DNA of 64,000 bases from Phymatolithon calcareum (taxonomy: Eukaryota > Rhodophyta > Florideophyceae > Hapalidiales), in NCBI GenBank assembly GCA_977006965.1, contig OZ345384.1, positions 1,178,001-1,242,000 on the forward strand, given 5' to 3'. Numbering within the stretch: the stretch's first letter is position 1; every line of letters begins with the position of its first letter. The notes under the pieces were generated by a model. That model was not told the origin of the DNA, searched no databases, and saw nothing but the letters and a program-made list of their open reading frames with translations. The translations under genes were made by a program, and so were the position numbers. Of the stretch, positions 53,030 to 63,452 are shown one piece after another.

Positions 53030-53935
53030 GCTCAACCGTTCGCATTCGTCCACGTCCCATCCTGCACTCGGATGCATCCCTGATGCGCGCATTACTGTAT
53101 GATACCGCCTACCAGAGACAATTTATCTCCGAATGTCTGCATCTATCGTTCTGAGCGATTGATCCATGCCGTGCGGTGGCCGCCTGATATGTCGGCCTTG
53201 TGCCGGCACCGCATCGCGCATTACGACCGAGCTGTCAGCCCATAAGCCGTATGTCTCTCAAGCCGCATAAATCGGCAACTCGATTAGCCATTACGTCGAT
53301 TCGATTGTCGCACCGTTGGTGTGAAAGTCAACCTCCAACCGCAGTATTGTCAAGCCGATCCCCAACGCTTCGACTGACACCAGCGCAACTCATGCACATG
53401 CCATGACGTCGCTGCCACGGAAGAACAACACGGCCAGATTCACACGCAGTTGCGCAGCCGTGGGACAGCAGCTAGTGTGGGCGTGTTGTGGACACGGTGG
53501 CGTTGAGGCGAGCGTTGGATGTGGCGGGCGTGTGACGCCAACTTGTTCAGTGCGCTAGCGTGGTGAAATGAAGCTGCGGTCGATTCGATTTGGGCCGCGC
53601 CACCGTCACACATTGTTCACCGCGGGCAGGGTTGTGGACGGCCACAGTCGCATATGAGACGGCCATGGCAGAGAAGAAGTTCAAGCTGAGTATAGACGCG
53701 CGACGGGAGGTTGTTGCGATGGTAGAGACGGAGAGCGTACTGCCGGTGGCGAGAAGGGCACAGTCGTTCCGGTCGATGAGCCTCAGGTGGTGGAGTATAA
53801 GGTAATTTTTGACGACATGGTTCATTTGCGACGCGAATCAAGGCCTCATGTTTAACTTCCGCGAAGTGACGTGCGTTCGAAGCTTGGAGCGGCATTTGGC
53901 ATTACGTGTCAGCAGCATGAGTTGTACTGTGGAAT
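53030..53935 (+). repeat. Repeat R2, copy 1
   Basis: Matches 59940-61080 over most of its length (shared 'cactcggatgcatccctgatgcg', 'gtcaacctccaaccgcagta', 'ggaagaacaacac', and the end 'cattacgtgtcagcagcatgagttgtactgtgg'). It contains the ~200-bp unit that is tandemly doubled in the other copy. No intact gene. R1 followed by R2 recurs in the same order at 59-61 kb, so the two may be one element. Confidence 0.65.
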
Positions 53936-54225
53936 GGGTTGACGTAGGCTTTTTGTATTTCTTATTGAATGGGCGCAAAATAATCAGGTGCACAGGAGAC
54001 TGAGGATGGCATGACTCTGATAACAGTGCGACAGAATTTGTACATGCGCAGCGCGCCATAATGGGGATCTGCTTCACTGAAATTACCTTTCTTCGGTGTC
54101 AAACTACTGTCGTGTTATGCTTGAGTTAAGATCGTTCGAGCGCTGGAACCGTTCACGGATGACATTAGAAAATTGGTACTTTTATGCCCAGAGCCGGTGT
54201 GCAACGAAGGTTCTGCAGCCACTAT

Positions 54226-57200
54226 TTATTCATCTTTCACCACTAAATTACATCTAGCGACCACACCACTCGGCAGTCCACCAACAAACAGCTTGCGTTC
54301 TTCATTGTATTGCCAGGAATAAACAGAGCACGGAAGATTACCAAGCAACGTGTATTCTGCGGCTATATTCGCAAAAACCGAGTTATAGTCGCTGTATACT
54401 TCTGCCGTATATGTGGGGAAAGAATCCGGCCACACATACGGCGTTTGCTGTCCACAACTCCGAATAATCTCCTCCGCTTCCTTGTCCGTCACTTCATAAT
54501 TACTGTCCCTGCCATGCTCGCTCGACGTTTCACCTTGAGAATCACCATCACTCGCCGTTTCATCTTGAGAATCACCCCGTCCTTGACCTGATTTCCAAAC
54601 ACAATTTCGAGTGTCTCGATTCCAGATGATGACTAAACCATCATCGCCCTTAGACACAACGTGCGATCCGTCACCACTTTCACATACCGCATCAACAATT
54701 GTCTCGAGCCCTTCCAACGCATTTCCGATTTGCTTTCCTGATTCGACGTCCCATATGAGAACAGTTCCGTCCGCCGATCCCGAAATGATCCGTTGACCAT
54801 CCGAACTGAACGAAACACATGTCACCACATCGCTGTGACCTTGAAAAGCATTCCCAATTTGACTAAAAGTCTCAGCGTCCCACACTCGAACGGTTTGGTC
54901 CTCTGAACCGGAGACCACTTGTCGTCCGTCATGACTGAACGAAACGGAACGCACTTCATCTGTGTGCCCTTCCATTGCGTCACCAATCTGATTGCCCGTA
55001 CCCGAGTCCCACAAACATACCCTTCCATCTCCCGACCCAGTCGCAATTCGAACCCCGTCATGGCTTAACGCAACGGCCGTCACCCCTTCGGAATGTCCAT
55101 GTTCAAACTCACCTGCTTCCGCTTTCACGCTTGTGTCCCAAATCCGAATAGTACAATCGTCACACCCAGAAATTATAGTTCCCCCGTTCGGACTAAACGC
55201 AACACTTGTCACTTTGTCGTGCACATTTGCGGATGTCCACGTATTTCGCCCACTGTTGGCGTCCCATAACCGAACAGTGCCATCCCAGGATCCTGATGCA
55301 ATTTGACGTCCATCAGGACTGAATCTAACACATCTCACAAACTCTGTGTGTCCTTCAAACGGCTCACCGATACTCGTCCATGCCCCCGTGTCCCGTACAC
55401 GAATTGTATTGTCATCTGACCCCGTCACCAACCGTTGGCCCGTCCCACTGAATGCAACAGAATTTATGCAATCCCCGTGCGCGTCGGTATCTTCGAAAAT
55501 AGAATTCCCGGTGCAACTGTCCACAACTTTCAGTGTTCCATCCGTCAGACCCATTGCAACCCATTCGTCGTCATTCGAAACGGCGACACACAAAACACTG
55601 CACTGCTGTAGGAATTCTCCAATCTCTTCACCGCTGCTCGCCTCCCAAATCATCAACTTCCCATCATCACCGCACGAAAATATCTTCTCCCCATCGCTGC
55701 TCACAACAACGTCCCTCACCCGCTTACTGTGCCCTTCGAGAACACGCACTGGCCACTCAGTTGTCTCCCATTCCCAGATTGCGATCGAATTATCATCCGA
55801 CCCAGAGACAATCGTTTTTGATGTAGCAGCAAATGATACGCGCCGTACATAGTCAGTGTGTCCTTCCAGCCGCTTCAATATGTCACCTGTCGACGCATCT
55901 GTGACTACAACATCATGGCCTGCTCCTGATGCGATAAAACGTCCACATGGAGAGCAATCAACTGTCCAGCACTGTCCTCCAACGGGGATCTCCATGATCT
56001 GTGCGCTCCGCGGATCTGGGAAAAACGAGTTCACCGGTCGCAAATAAGGCTTTGGTGTGTGCCATTCCACGCTTTTCAAGTACGCATCCACAACTGCGTT
56101 CTCCCTCCTTATGTTGAACAGCCGTCCACACACTTGGAACAGAAACGGTTGCTCCCCTTCCGTTACTCTTCCCCACGACAATTGTATCGCTTTCCAAACC
56201 AATTCGAAGCTATGTCTCACTCGTTGTGGAATAACTTCATCCCCAACCGTCAGTAAACAATCAAATTCCGATTTCAGTACCAACATCCCTCCCAGCTCAC
56301 CACGTACATGCGTCCAACGTCCTTCCAGCAAAAGAGCCCCAAGCTCCATCATCAAATCTCCACACATCAGGTGTCTGGCAAGTTCCACAAGAATATATCC
56401 GTCCTCTCCCACCGACCACCATGCTCTCGGTTTGTGCTCCAACAAATTTCGCTCAAATGAATCACCTTGATCTCCAATCAATGAATCTCCACTTGTCCTC
56501 GGTTCCGGTTCCAGATATCCGTCCAAAAGTCGTCTGTGCCATACCGAGCTTGTCTTCATTGTTTCCGCCTGTCCTTTACAAAACTCCAATTGCAGATCAT
56601 GCAGCATAAGACCACCTTCTTTCCCCCGCCCTTCTGCATCTTCCCGAAAAGTCAGCTTACAAAGACTCAACCCGCTCAGAAGCCGTACAACCTCCAACGC
56701 AAAATCTTCCTCCACCTTCCACATTCGACTCAGCACCGAAATCGGAACCCAAGCTTGGTTTCGCAACACGCACAGACTTGTGTACAGATCGGCAATGCTG
56801 TGTCCGTCGCCAACAGTGTTAGCCGTATTCAGCTCCGCAAAGTCAACTTCAAGTACTTCAAGGCTCAGCGACAGTCCTGCGTTTAAACTATTGCCTTCTG
56901 GACCCTTCACTTTCCCAATATCTGTTCTTCGCTTCTCCAGTCGCCATGCGTACTCGTGGCATGCATCTTCAAAGTCCTCTCGTTCTTCTTCCAGGCGAGC
57001 AACTGTGCACCCGGCCACTGCCAGCGCTATCGGCAGTCCCCCACATATCGTAAGGATCGGCACTATACTTCTTCTTAAGTCGTCGGTGACTTCTGGAAGA
57101 CTCTTTTTCGTCGAAGCCCGTGTCGCATGCATCATGAATATGTTCATAGACGCTGGTCCAAGCGGAGCCCTTGGAGCAAAGTCAACAGTGTTCCCAGCAA

Positions 57201-58293
57201 CACGTGCAATTGACCTACTCCTGGTGGTTACGGCCATTCGACTATCGGAGCAACATCTTAACAGCTGCCGAAGATCCTTCAAGAACCCCGTCTCGCTGTT
57301 TTTCGTAGGCCATAGATCGTCCACAAGAAACAGGCACACTCTTCCGGCGAACCACGACACTGCATAATCCACAGCTTCCCGAAGCGACTTGGACGTCTCC
57401 ACGGCACATACAGATGACGATGCCCCTGTAACACGCATTATTTTCGCCACTTCTCCTCTTGCCGTTAAGAACGTTGCTTTTTCACCGAGAACCATGTATT
57501 GGATTCCGTCTGGAAAACGGGTGCAAATGTCAGCATCAAACGCAAGGCCCTGTAATGCTATTGTCTTCCCAACTCCCGCCATTCCAACCACACCGTGCGC
57601 AGCCGTAATCACCCCACCCGTACTCACTCCAGTCGCAGCAGTCACTGTGCACGAAGAATCCGACGATAAAATGGATTCCTTCAACATTCCTTCGGGAGTA
57701 CACGCCTTTCCATCCTCATCCTTCGCAAAGTTAAGGGTTGTGCCTAGGGGGAGTTGCAGCGTACTTGCTCCCACGCGATACTCTTCTTTCTCATTACCGG
57801 TCATTCCCATATTGTCGAGCTTGGTTAGAACGACATCTATTTTCTCTTCTGTGACGAACGTTTCAATCAGAGTTTCCAGTTTGGTCGAGGCCAATTCCAC
57901 TTGCTGTTGGACCGCTTTCATGGTGTCGTCTAAAGATGTCGCTCGGATTACTCGCCGAAACCAAGACTTGAATTTGGACGATGCCCCACCTTCATTTCTC
58001 TTAAACGCTTTTGCGCAACCTTCCTCCAACTTTGAGTCGCACTTATTGAGAATGTCACGCACGGAAGTAACTTTTTCAAGGAACGCTGCACGCATGCGAG
58101 TAGGGGCGGAAGCTGGCGACGATCCAACATGTGTCTCCACATCTCCCATTTGTCGCATCAGCTTGTCCAGATCATCGCTCAACCTTTGGAAGGTGTCAGG
58201 TCCCCCGCGAAAGTTGGCAACTCGACTCTTGATGCTATTCAAGGCATAACGAGCCTCTCCGATGATACTAAGAGCGAGGCTGGCGGGGTCCAT
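54226..58293 (-). CDS. STAND NTPase: NB-ARC plus 11 WD40 repeats
   Basis: 1355 aa from ATG 58293. Intracellular signal-transduction NTPase with the APAF1/NLR-like plan. The N-terminal ~200 residues are helical, with heptad-like stretches (FQRLSDDLDKLMRQMGDVET; VQQQVELASTKLETLIETFV). NB-ARC: Walker A GMAGVGKT (~235), Walker B CLFLVDDLWPTKN (~321), an RNBS-B-like RMAVTTRSRS (~350) and GGLPIALAVAG (~417). A winged-helix-type region follows. From ~770 to ~1230 there are eleven WD repeats (e.g. HTEFVRCVRFSPDGRQIASG, HTDEVRSVSFSHDGRQVVSG). A Ser/Glu tail with an internal repeat (GDSQDETAS / GDSQGETSS) and a ~90-aa C-terminal segment end it. The role is inferred as sensing or immunity-like; no ligand is known. 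Confidence 0.9.
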   Translation of the reverse strand: MDPASLALSIIGEARYALNSIKSRVANFRGGPDTFQRLSDDLDKLMRQMGDVETHVGSSPASAPTRMRAAFLEKVTSVRDILNKCDSKLEEGCAKAFKRNEGGASSKFKSWFRRVIRATSLDDTMKAVQQQVELASTKLETLIETFVTEEKIDVVLTKLDNMGMTGNEKEEYRVGASTLQLPLGTTLNFAKDEDGKACTPEGMLKESILSSDSSCTVTAATGVSTGGVITAAHGVVGMAGVGKTIALQGLAFDADICTRFPDGIQYMVLGEKATFLTARGEVAKIMRVTGASSSVCAVETSKSLREAVDYAVSWFAGRVCLFLVDDLWPTKNSETGFLKDLRQLLRCCSDSRMAVTTRSRSIARVAGNTVDFAPRAPLGPASMNIFMMHATRASTKKSLPEVTDDLRRSIVPILTICGGLPIALAVAGCTVARLEEEREDFEDACHEYAWRLEKRRTDIGKVKGPEGNSLNAGLSLSLEVLEVDFAELNTANTVGDGHSIADLYTSLCVLRNQAWVPISVLSRMWKVEEDFALEVVRLLSGLSLCKLTFREDAEGRGKEGGLMLHDLQLEFCKGQAETMKTSSVWHRRLLDGYLEPEPRTSGDSLIGDQGDSFERNLLEHKPRAWWSVGEDGYILVELARHLMCGDLMMELGALLLEGRWTHVRGELGGMLVLKSEFDCLLTVGDEVIPQRVRHSFELVWKAIQLSWGRVTEGEQPFLFQVCGRLFNIRRENAVVDAYLKSVEWHTPKPYLRPVNSFFPDPRSAQIMEIPVGGQCWTVDCSPCGRFIASGAGHDVVVTDASTGDILKRLEGHTDYVRRVSFAATSKTIVSGSDDNSIAIWEWETTEWPVRVLEGHSKRVRDVVVSSDGEKIFSCGDDGKLMIWEASSGEEIGEFLQQCSVLCVAVSNDDEWVAMGLTDGTLKVVDSCTGNSIFEDTDAHGDCINSVAFSGTGQRLVTGSDDNTIRVRDTGAWTSIGEPFEGHTEFVRCVRFSPDGRQIASGSWDGTVRLWDANSGRNTWTSANVHDKVTSVAFSPNGGTIISGCDDCTIRIWDTSVKAEAGEFEHGHSEGVTAVALSHDGVRIATGSGDGRVCLWDSGTGNQIGDAMEGHTDEVRSVSFSHDGRQVVSGSEDQTVRVWDAETFSQIGNAFQGHSDVVTCVSFSSDGQRIISGSADGTVLIWDVESGKQIGNALEGLETIVDAVCESGDGSHVVSKGDDGLVIIWNRDTRNCVWKSGQGRGDSQDETASDGDSQGETSSEHGRDSNYEVTDKEAEEIIRSCGQQTPYVWPDSFPTYTAEVYSDYNSVFANIAAEYTLLGNLPCSVYSWQYNEERKLFVGGLPSGVVARCNLVVKDE

Positions 58294-59154
58294 GTCGAGG
58301 TGCTTTAGAGGGAGGGCTTGGGTTTGCGCGGCGGAAGTGATGGTGGAGAAGGACGGCGGCTTGGTTGCGTGGACGATGTGGGAATGGGGGCTGCGGTGGC
58401 ATGTGCGATTTTGTACTTGTTGCTGGACATGAGAGACAGGCAACAAGGTAGACCTGAAACACAATCACACAGCAACGACTGTGTTTGAGTTGTGTTGATG
58501 GCGAGGCATTGAAGGCATGTGATTAGCTGATATTTTTATGAAACTGAGTAAAGTAATTGTGGGAGATCGCACACCGGATCGGTCACCTTTTCCTAAAAAT
58601 GGATTTGTCGTGAAACATTATCAAGTTCGTTAATTTCTGTGAATTCTTTGAAACGATCGGCTCTATTTTTTTGCAATCCAACAGCAATGAAAAAGAATAC
58701 TCACACAGTAAAGATTCTTCACAATCGCCAATCCCTGATTTTGGGGATTGTACATTTCTTGCGAAGTCATGTCGTGCATCGTCCACCTCGCGTACTGCAA
58801 CAAAAAACACTCAGTACACACGACAAGGAGTTATTTCTGAAGGGGTTCTAACTTTACTTTTCTTTTCCCCGGATGGCTTGTCCACCCTTTACAGGTTTAC
58901 CCCAATGGAACGGTGCACGGTTTATCTTTTTCTTCACCGCCATTTGTATATCGCGAGGGTGACGGCGACCCGGACGGCGTTCCGTTGTTTCGCGAAAGTA
59001 AGTTGGTTCTGCTGGTGGTCGACGACGGGTGCACGCCACGCACCGTCGGCACGTTTGCCTTCGGCTCTGCGTGGCTATGTGTGCATGATGGATACCGCCC
59101 TGAAAGTGGACGCGACGCGCCCGTGGCGCGACATCGCTGAAGACAATTAATGGC
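58294..59154. other. Intergenic upstream of the STAND gene
   Basis: The STAND frame stays open upstream to 58464 without an ATG, so a short upstream exon is possible. Between 58500 and 59150 there is no supportable gene; a plus-strand frame at 58913-59140 lacks motifs. Confidence 0.35.
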
Positions 59155-59790
59155 AGGGTTCAAGACGTGAAATAGGCGTGGGCGAAAACAAAAAAGTCGT
59201 GTTGGTGCTTTGGCTTGCGCATGTGAGCGTGAAAGATGTGGTTTCGTGTTTGCGGTTTACAGATGGGTGCGATGTGGAGGGCGAAGCGGTTCGGGAGCTT
59301 GTGGCCAATGATTGTGGCATGCTATTGTTGCAATTTTGAGGAGAGACAACGAACGATACTGGGCGGTGTGAAGCGGAATGTCGAATATGACGATGACTCT
59401 GTGTGGAGTCACATGCGCACGGTGCGGGTGTGGAAATTCGAAGAACAGAAATGCGTGTTTGAGAAGGACAGGGAATGTGAATAGGGGAGAAGCGCGGAAA
59501 ATGAAACATAAAAATTTAATGCAATTGCAGAATGCTGCTATTGTTGTCACGGAAGGCGAGAAAGGGGGCGATGTTGGACATGGGGATAACCACCCCACCA
59601 GAGACTCGCTATGGAACTGGCTTGGACACATATTTCGCATAGACGATAACCGCATGGTGTGCCAAATTCTAATCCAGTGTGTCACTCCAACCCCGGAATC
59701 ACTCTTCGGCGACGTGCCCTTTAATACCGCAGAAAGATAGAGTAGAATGGACGAAACTTTGACCCTCGAAACTTTGACCCTCGAAACTTT
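59155..59790 (+). repeat. Repeat R1, copy 2
   Basis: Second R1 copy, more diverged. It keeps 'LWNWLGHIFRIDDNRMV' (about 59608-59660). Near its end a short unit, 'cgaaactttgaccct', is repeated three times (59751-59792), whereas copy 1 has it essentially once. Confidence 0.6.
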
Positions 59791-59939
59791 GCTAACCTGA
59801 CTTTAGGGAAATGCGGAGTACAATTAGCACCCTACGCGAAGAGGCATCATAGCTTACATTATTTCGTCCAATCTATGAAACACAGAGAAAGATTTGTTTC
59901 GCACAAATTCCATTTTACAGCCCCATGAGGATTGGAATA

Positions 59940-61080
59940 TCGCCGAAGAAACTTGCACAACCGCTCGCACTCGTCCACGTCCCATCCTGCACTCGGATGC
60001 ATCCCTGATGCGCATTACTGTACTGTACTGCCCGCCAGAGACAATTTAACTCCGAATGTCCGTAACTATCGTTCTGAGCGCTTGATCCATGCGGTGCGGT
60101 GGCGGCCTGATATGTCGGCTTTGTGCCGGCACCGCATCGCGCATTATGACCGAGGTGTCAGCCCATAAGCCGTATGTCTCTCAAGCCGCGTAAATATGCC
60201 ACTCGAATAGCGATTACGTCGTTTCGGTTGTCGCACCGTTGGCGTGAAAGTCAACCTCCAACCGCAGTATTGCCAAGCCGACCCCGAACGCTTCGACTGA
60301 CACCAGCGCATTTCGTGCGCATGCTATGACTTCGCAGTCACGGAAGAACAACACAGCCAGATTCACACGTCGTTGCACAGCCGTGGGCCGCGTAAATGTG
60401 CAACTCAAATAGCGATTACGTCGATTCGGTTGTCGCACCGTTGGCGTGTAAGTCAACCTCCAACCGCAGTATTGTCAAGCCGATCCCCAACGCTTCGACT
60501 GACACCAGCACAATTCGTGCACATGACATGACTTCGCAGTCACGGAAGAACAACACCGGTGGATTCGCACGTCGTTGCGCAACCGTGGGGCAGCAGCAAG
60601 CGTGGGGGTTTTGTGGACACGGTGGTGTTGGGGCGAGCGTTGGATGTGGCGGGCACGTGGCGCCAACTTGTTCGGTGCACTGGCGTGGTGAAATGAAGTG
60701 GCGGTTTATTTGCTTTAGGCCGCGCCACCGCCGCACCTTGTTCAGCGTGGGCAGGGTTGTGGACGGGCACTGTCGCATACGAGGCGAGCACGACAGGGAA
60801 GAAATTGAATCTGAGTATGGACGCACGACAGATGGCGGTGGTGGAAGGTTGGCGGAGGCTGTTGCGATGGTAGGGAGGGAGAGCGTTCTGTCGGTGGCGA
60901 GAAGGGCACGGTCATTGTGGTTGATGAGCCTCCAATGGTGGAGTGTGTGGTAATTATTGACGACATGGTTCATTTGCGACGCGAATCAAGGTCTCATGTT
61001 TAACTTCCGCGAAGTGACACGCGTTCGAAGCTTGGAGAGCCATTTGGCATTACGTGTCAGCAGCATGAGTTGTACTGTGG
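59940..61080 (+). repeat. Repeat R2, copy 2, with internal tandem duplication
   Basis: Second R2 copy. A ~203-bp unit ('aatagcgattacgtcg(t/a)ttcggttgtcgcaccg … ggaagaacaacac … cgttgc') occurs twice in tandem, at about 60187-60389 and 60390-60592. Copy 1 has it once. The R2 end 'gagttgtactgtgg' at ~61080 is fused directly to PPWD1 coding sequence. Confidence 0.65.
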
Positions 61081-63081
61081 TGTGAAGGCGAGGAGTCAAT
61101 CTCATCCTCAAACTCGCCGCCCCAAATCGACTCGCCACCCGTGCCGTCCCCATCCGGATCGCCAGTCTGCACCATGAAACCCTTGATAACCCTGTGAAAG
61201 ATCACCCCATTATAATATCCATTCTTGGCGTGTCCAGCAAAATTTTCTACAGTGCGTTTGCACTGCTTGTGCACGACAAACATGATATCCCCGGCAGATG
61301 TGTGCAAAGTGATTCGCTCTGGCAGAACAGTCTGATGAGTATCCTTCGTCGCCTCACGTCCAGTTCGTCCAGTTCCCCTCGACATCGGTCGCTCATTGTA
61401 TACATCCCGCTCATCGTCAGCCCCAGGCTCAGTATCCGCAAAAAGGAAAATTCGCTGGCTATCGAAGCTCGACGCCACCAGCAGCGGTTCCTCGCGTGCA
61501 ATCGCATTCTCCCCGTGCATGGCCGGGCTGGTCGCTCCACCAACGCTGGCGGTGCTGTTGAAAAGCGTGAGATGTAGAAACCGCTCGGCAGATTCACGAA
61601 CGCCGAGAGTGCGCACGACGCAATTGCTGGCTATGTTTACAACCTTGACCCCGACGACAGTCGCATAAATTAGAAAGTGACCCGAGCTGTCGAAAAGTAC
61701 GTTAGCGCGCGAAAGCGAACTATCAGCCTCCGCGGCCCGCTCGCGCGCCATGCGACGCCCAAACTCACTCTCCGGGATTCCCATCGAGGCTATCTTCTTC
61801 GCGTCCATAATAACAGGCAAGGACTCGTCGTACGTGCGAAAAAGACGCCCCGTCGCGAATCGGAACACGCGCACTTTCCGGTCCAGTGTCATGCACGCGA
61901 ACAACTCGCCGTCACCGCTCAGGGCAACATTTGTTGGCACCGTTTTCAGCTTCGCAAATGTGTACAGGTCTGTGTTGGACTTGATTTCGAATTTTACTCC
62001 CGTGATACTTGCTCGGGACACTTCTTCGCCCACGTCCCCCGGTCGCCAATATTCAATCATGCCCCGCTCATCGACAGAAAGGACCGCGCCAAACGGCGCG
62101 TTGTACACCATGAGGCGAACTGGGGCGACATGTGGCAGAGCAAACTGACGCACTGGGGCATTAAGCGCCCCGAGACGATAGATCGCGACCCGAGCAGGAG
62201 CGTCCGCTGGGGCAATAGCTAACTCAGGCGCCGGAGCTCCAGGGGCTGTAACCCAGCATAATGCAGCGGGAGAGAATGGGAGAGTCCCAAAGTCGAGCAT
62301 GTCGAACGCGGAGACAGAGAAAACACGGACGATATTGTCCACTGCCCCGACTGTCGCAACAAAAGCACCATCAGATGAGAGCTCCATGGCAGCAACGGGT
62401 CCTTTATGGGCAAAAAATTGCTTAACAAACTCAATCTTCCCGCTTGTCCCCCGACCGTTTTCCGTTGACGTGGATTTGGACGCTTTTGGTGCGTGTGCAG
62501 TCCGCGCACGTGCCCAGAACTTGACCTGGCCATCAGCGCTGGCGGAGACAAGAAAATTGCACGGAGAGGAAGCGCGAACGTGGGTCACGACGTCGCGGTG
62601 CATGTAGGAGGCGCAATAACGTGTCGCACTGGGCACGAGCGCTATGTAAACGTCTTTGTGCGGGTGAGTGCGCTTTCGTTTTTTAGGTCTGCCGCAGCTA
62701 GCGATAGCGGGTGCGTGCAAAGTTGCGGATGCTACTGGTGCAACAGGTCCGAGCGATTCGTTTTCTTCCCCTTCGGATGAGGATGATGCATCGGACGGAT
62801 CACCTCCATGTGGCTCCGCCACTGTCGTCGCGCGATTTGCATTCTGTACGGCGGTCGGCCCGTTCCTCGCCGAGATAGAAACGGGATCAGCGGAGACTTG
62901 CGCCTGAAGCGAGGGGCCCAGATTTTTCAACGTCGTTGGAAGAGGAATCCTCTTTAGAATGTTCAGGCGCAGATGACATAGGCGGTACCGAAGATAGAAG
63001 AAATGATTTCTGATTGGCAGCTGGACTCCCGCTCTTCGGGACACTATCATCGTCTCGTGCATGTTTGTGGTCCTTGTCCAT
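61081..63081 (-). pseudogene. PPWD1 second copy, truncated and frameshifted
   Basis: Near-identical copy of PPWD1 exon 1 (offset ~11.18 kb). Two lesions: a one-base insertion in a G-run at 62912-62915 shifts the frame ~55 codons after the ATG (63081), and the gene is cut at 61081. It ends shortly after [11 protein letters not shown] and lacks the intron and exon 2, i.e. the cyclophilin C-terminus with [13 protein letters not shown] long frame (716 codons) survives by starting in 5' leader sequence and running past the shift, so a WD40 product might still be made. There is also an in-frame 3-bp difference near 61333. The high identity implies a recent duplication. Confidence 0.85.
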
Positions 63082-63452
63082 TGTCGCCACTGCAATGAGG
63101 AGATCGTTGAGGGCGCGGCAACTGATAAGAGGCTTATATTCGGATTAAGCTTTCCCTCAAGCCTTTTGCAAAGGGATTTACTTCCGGATGGAGCTCTCAT
63201 ACTTCAGCGCTTTTGGTGAATGGATACTGGGTGCATCCAGAAATTCGTCGGTTCGTCACTCTGGCACGTGGCAATTTTGCACCACATTGCCACTTACGGA
63301 GTGACGCGTTTCATACTATTGTCAGCAATACTGTAGTATGAAACTTTTTCATTTTTCTAACGTTAGGTAATGTTATATTATAGCGTTAGAAACGTTAGAT
63401 ATGGTATCAGATATACTGTATCATGTTTATGTAAACGTCACTAAAATACCAG

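Noticed and set aside
56780-58249. Long plus-strand frames opposite the STAND gene
   Set aside because: Antisense shadows of a clearly coding minus-strand gene.
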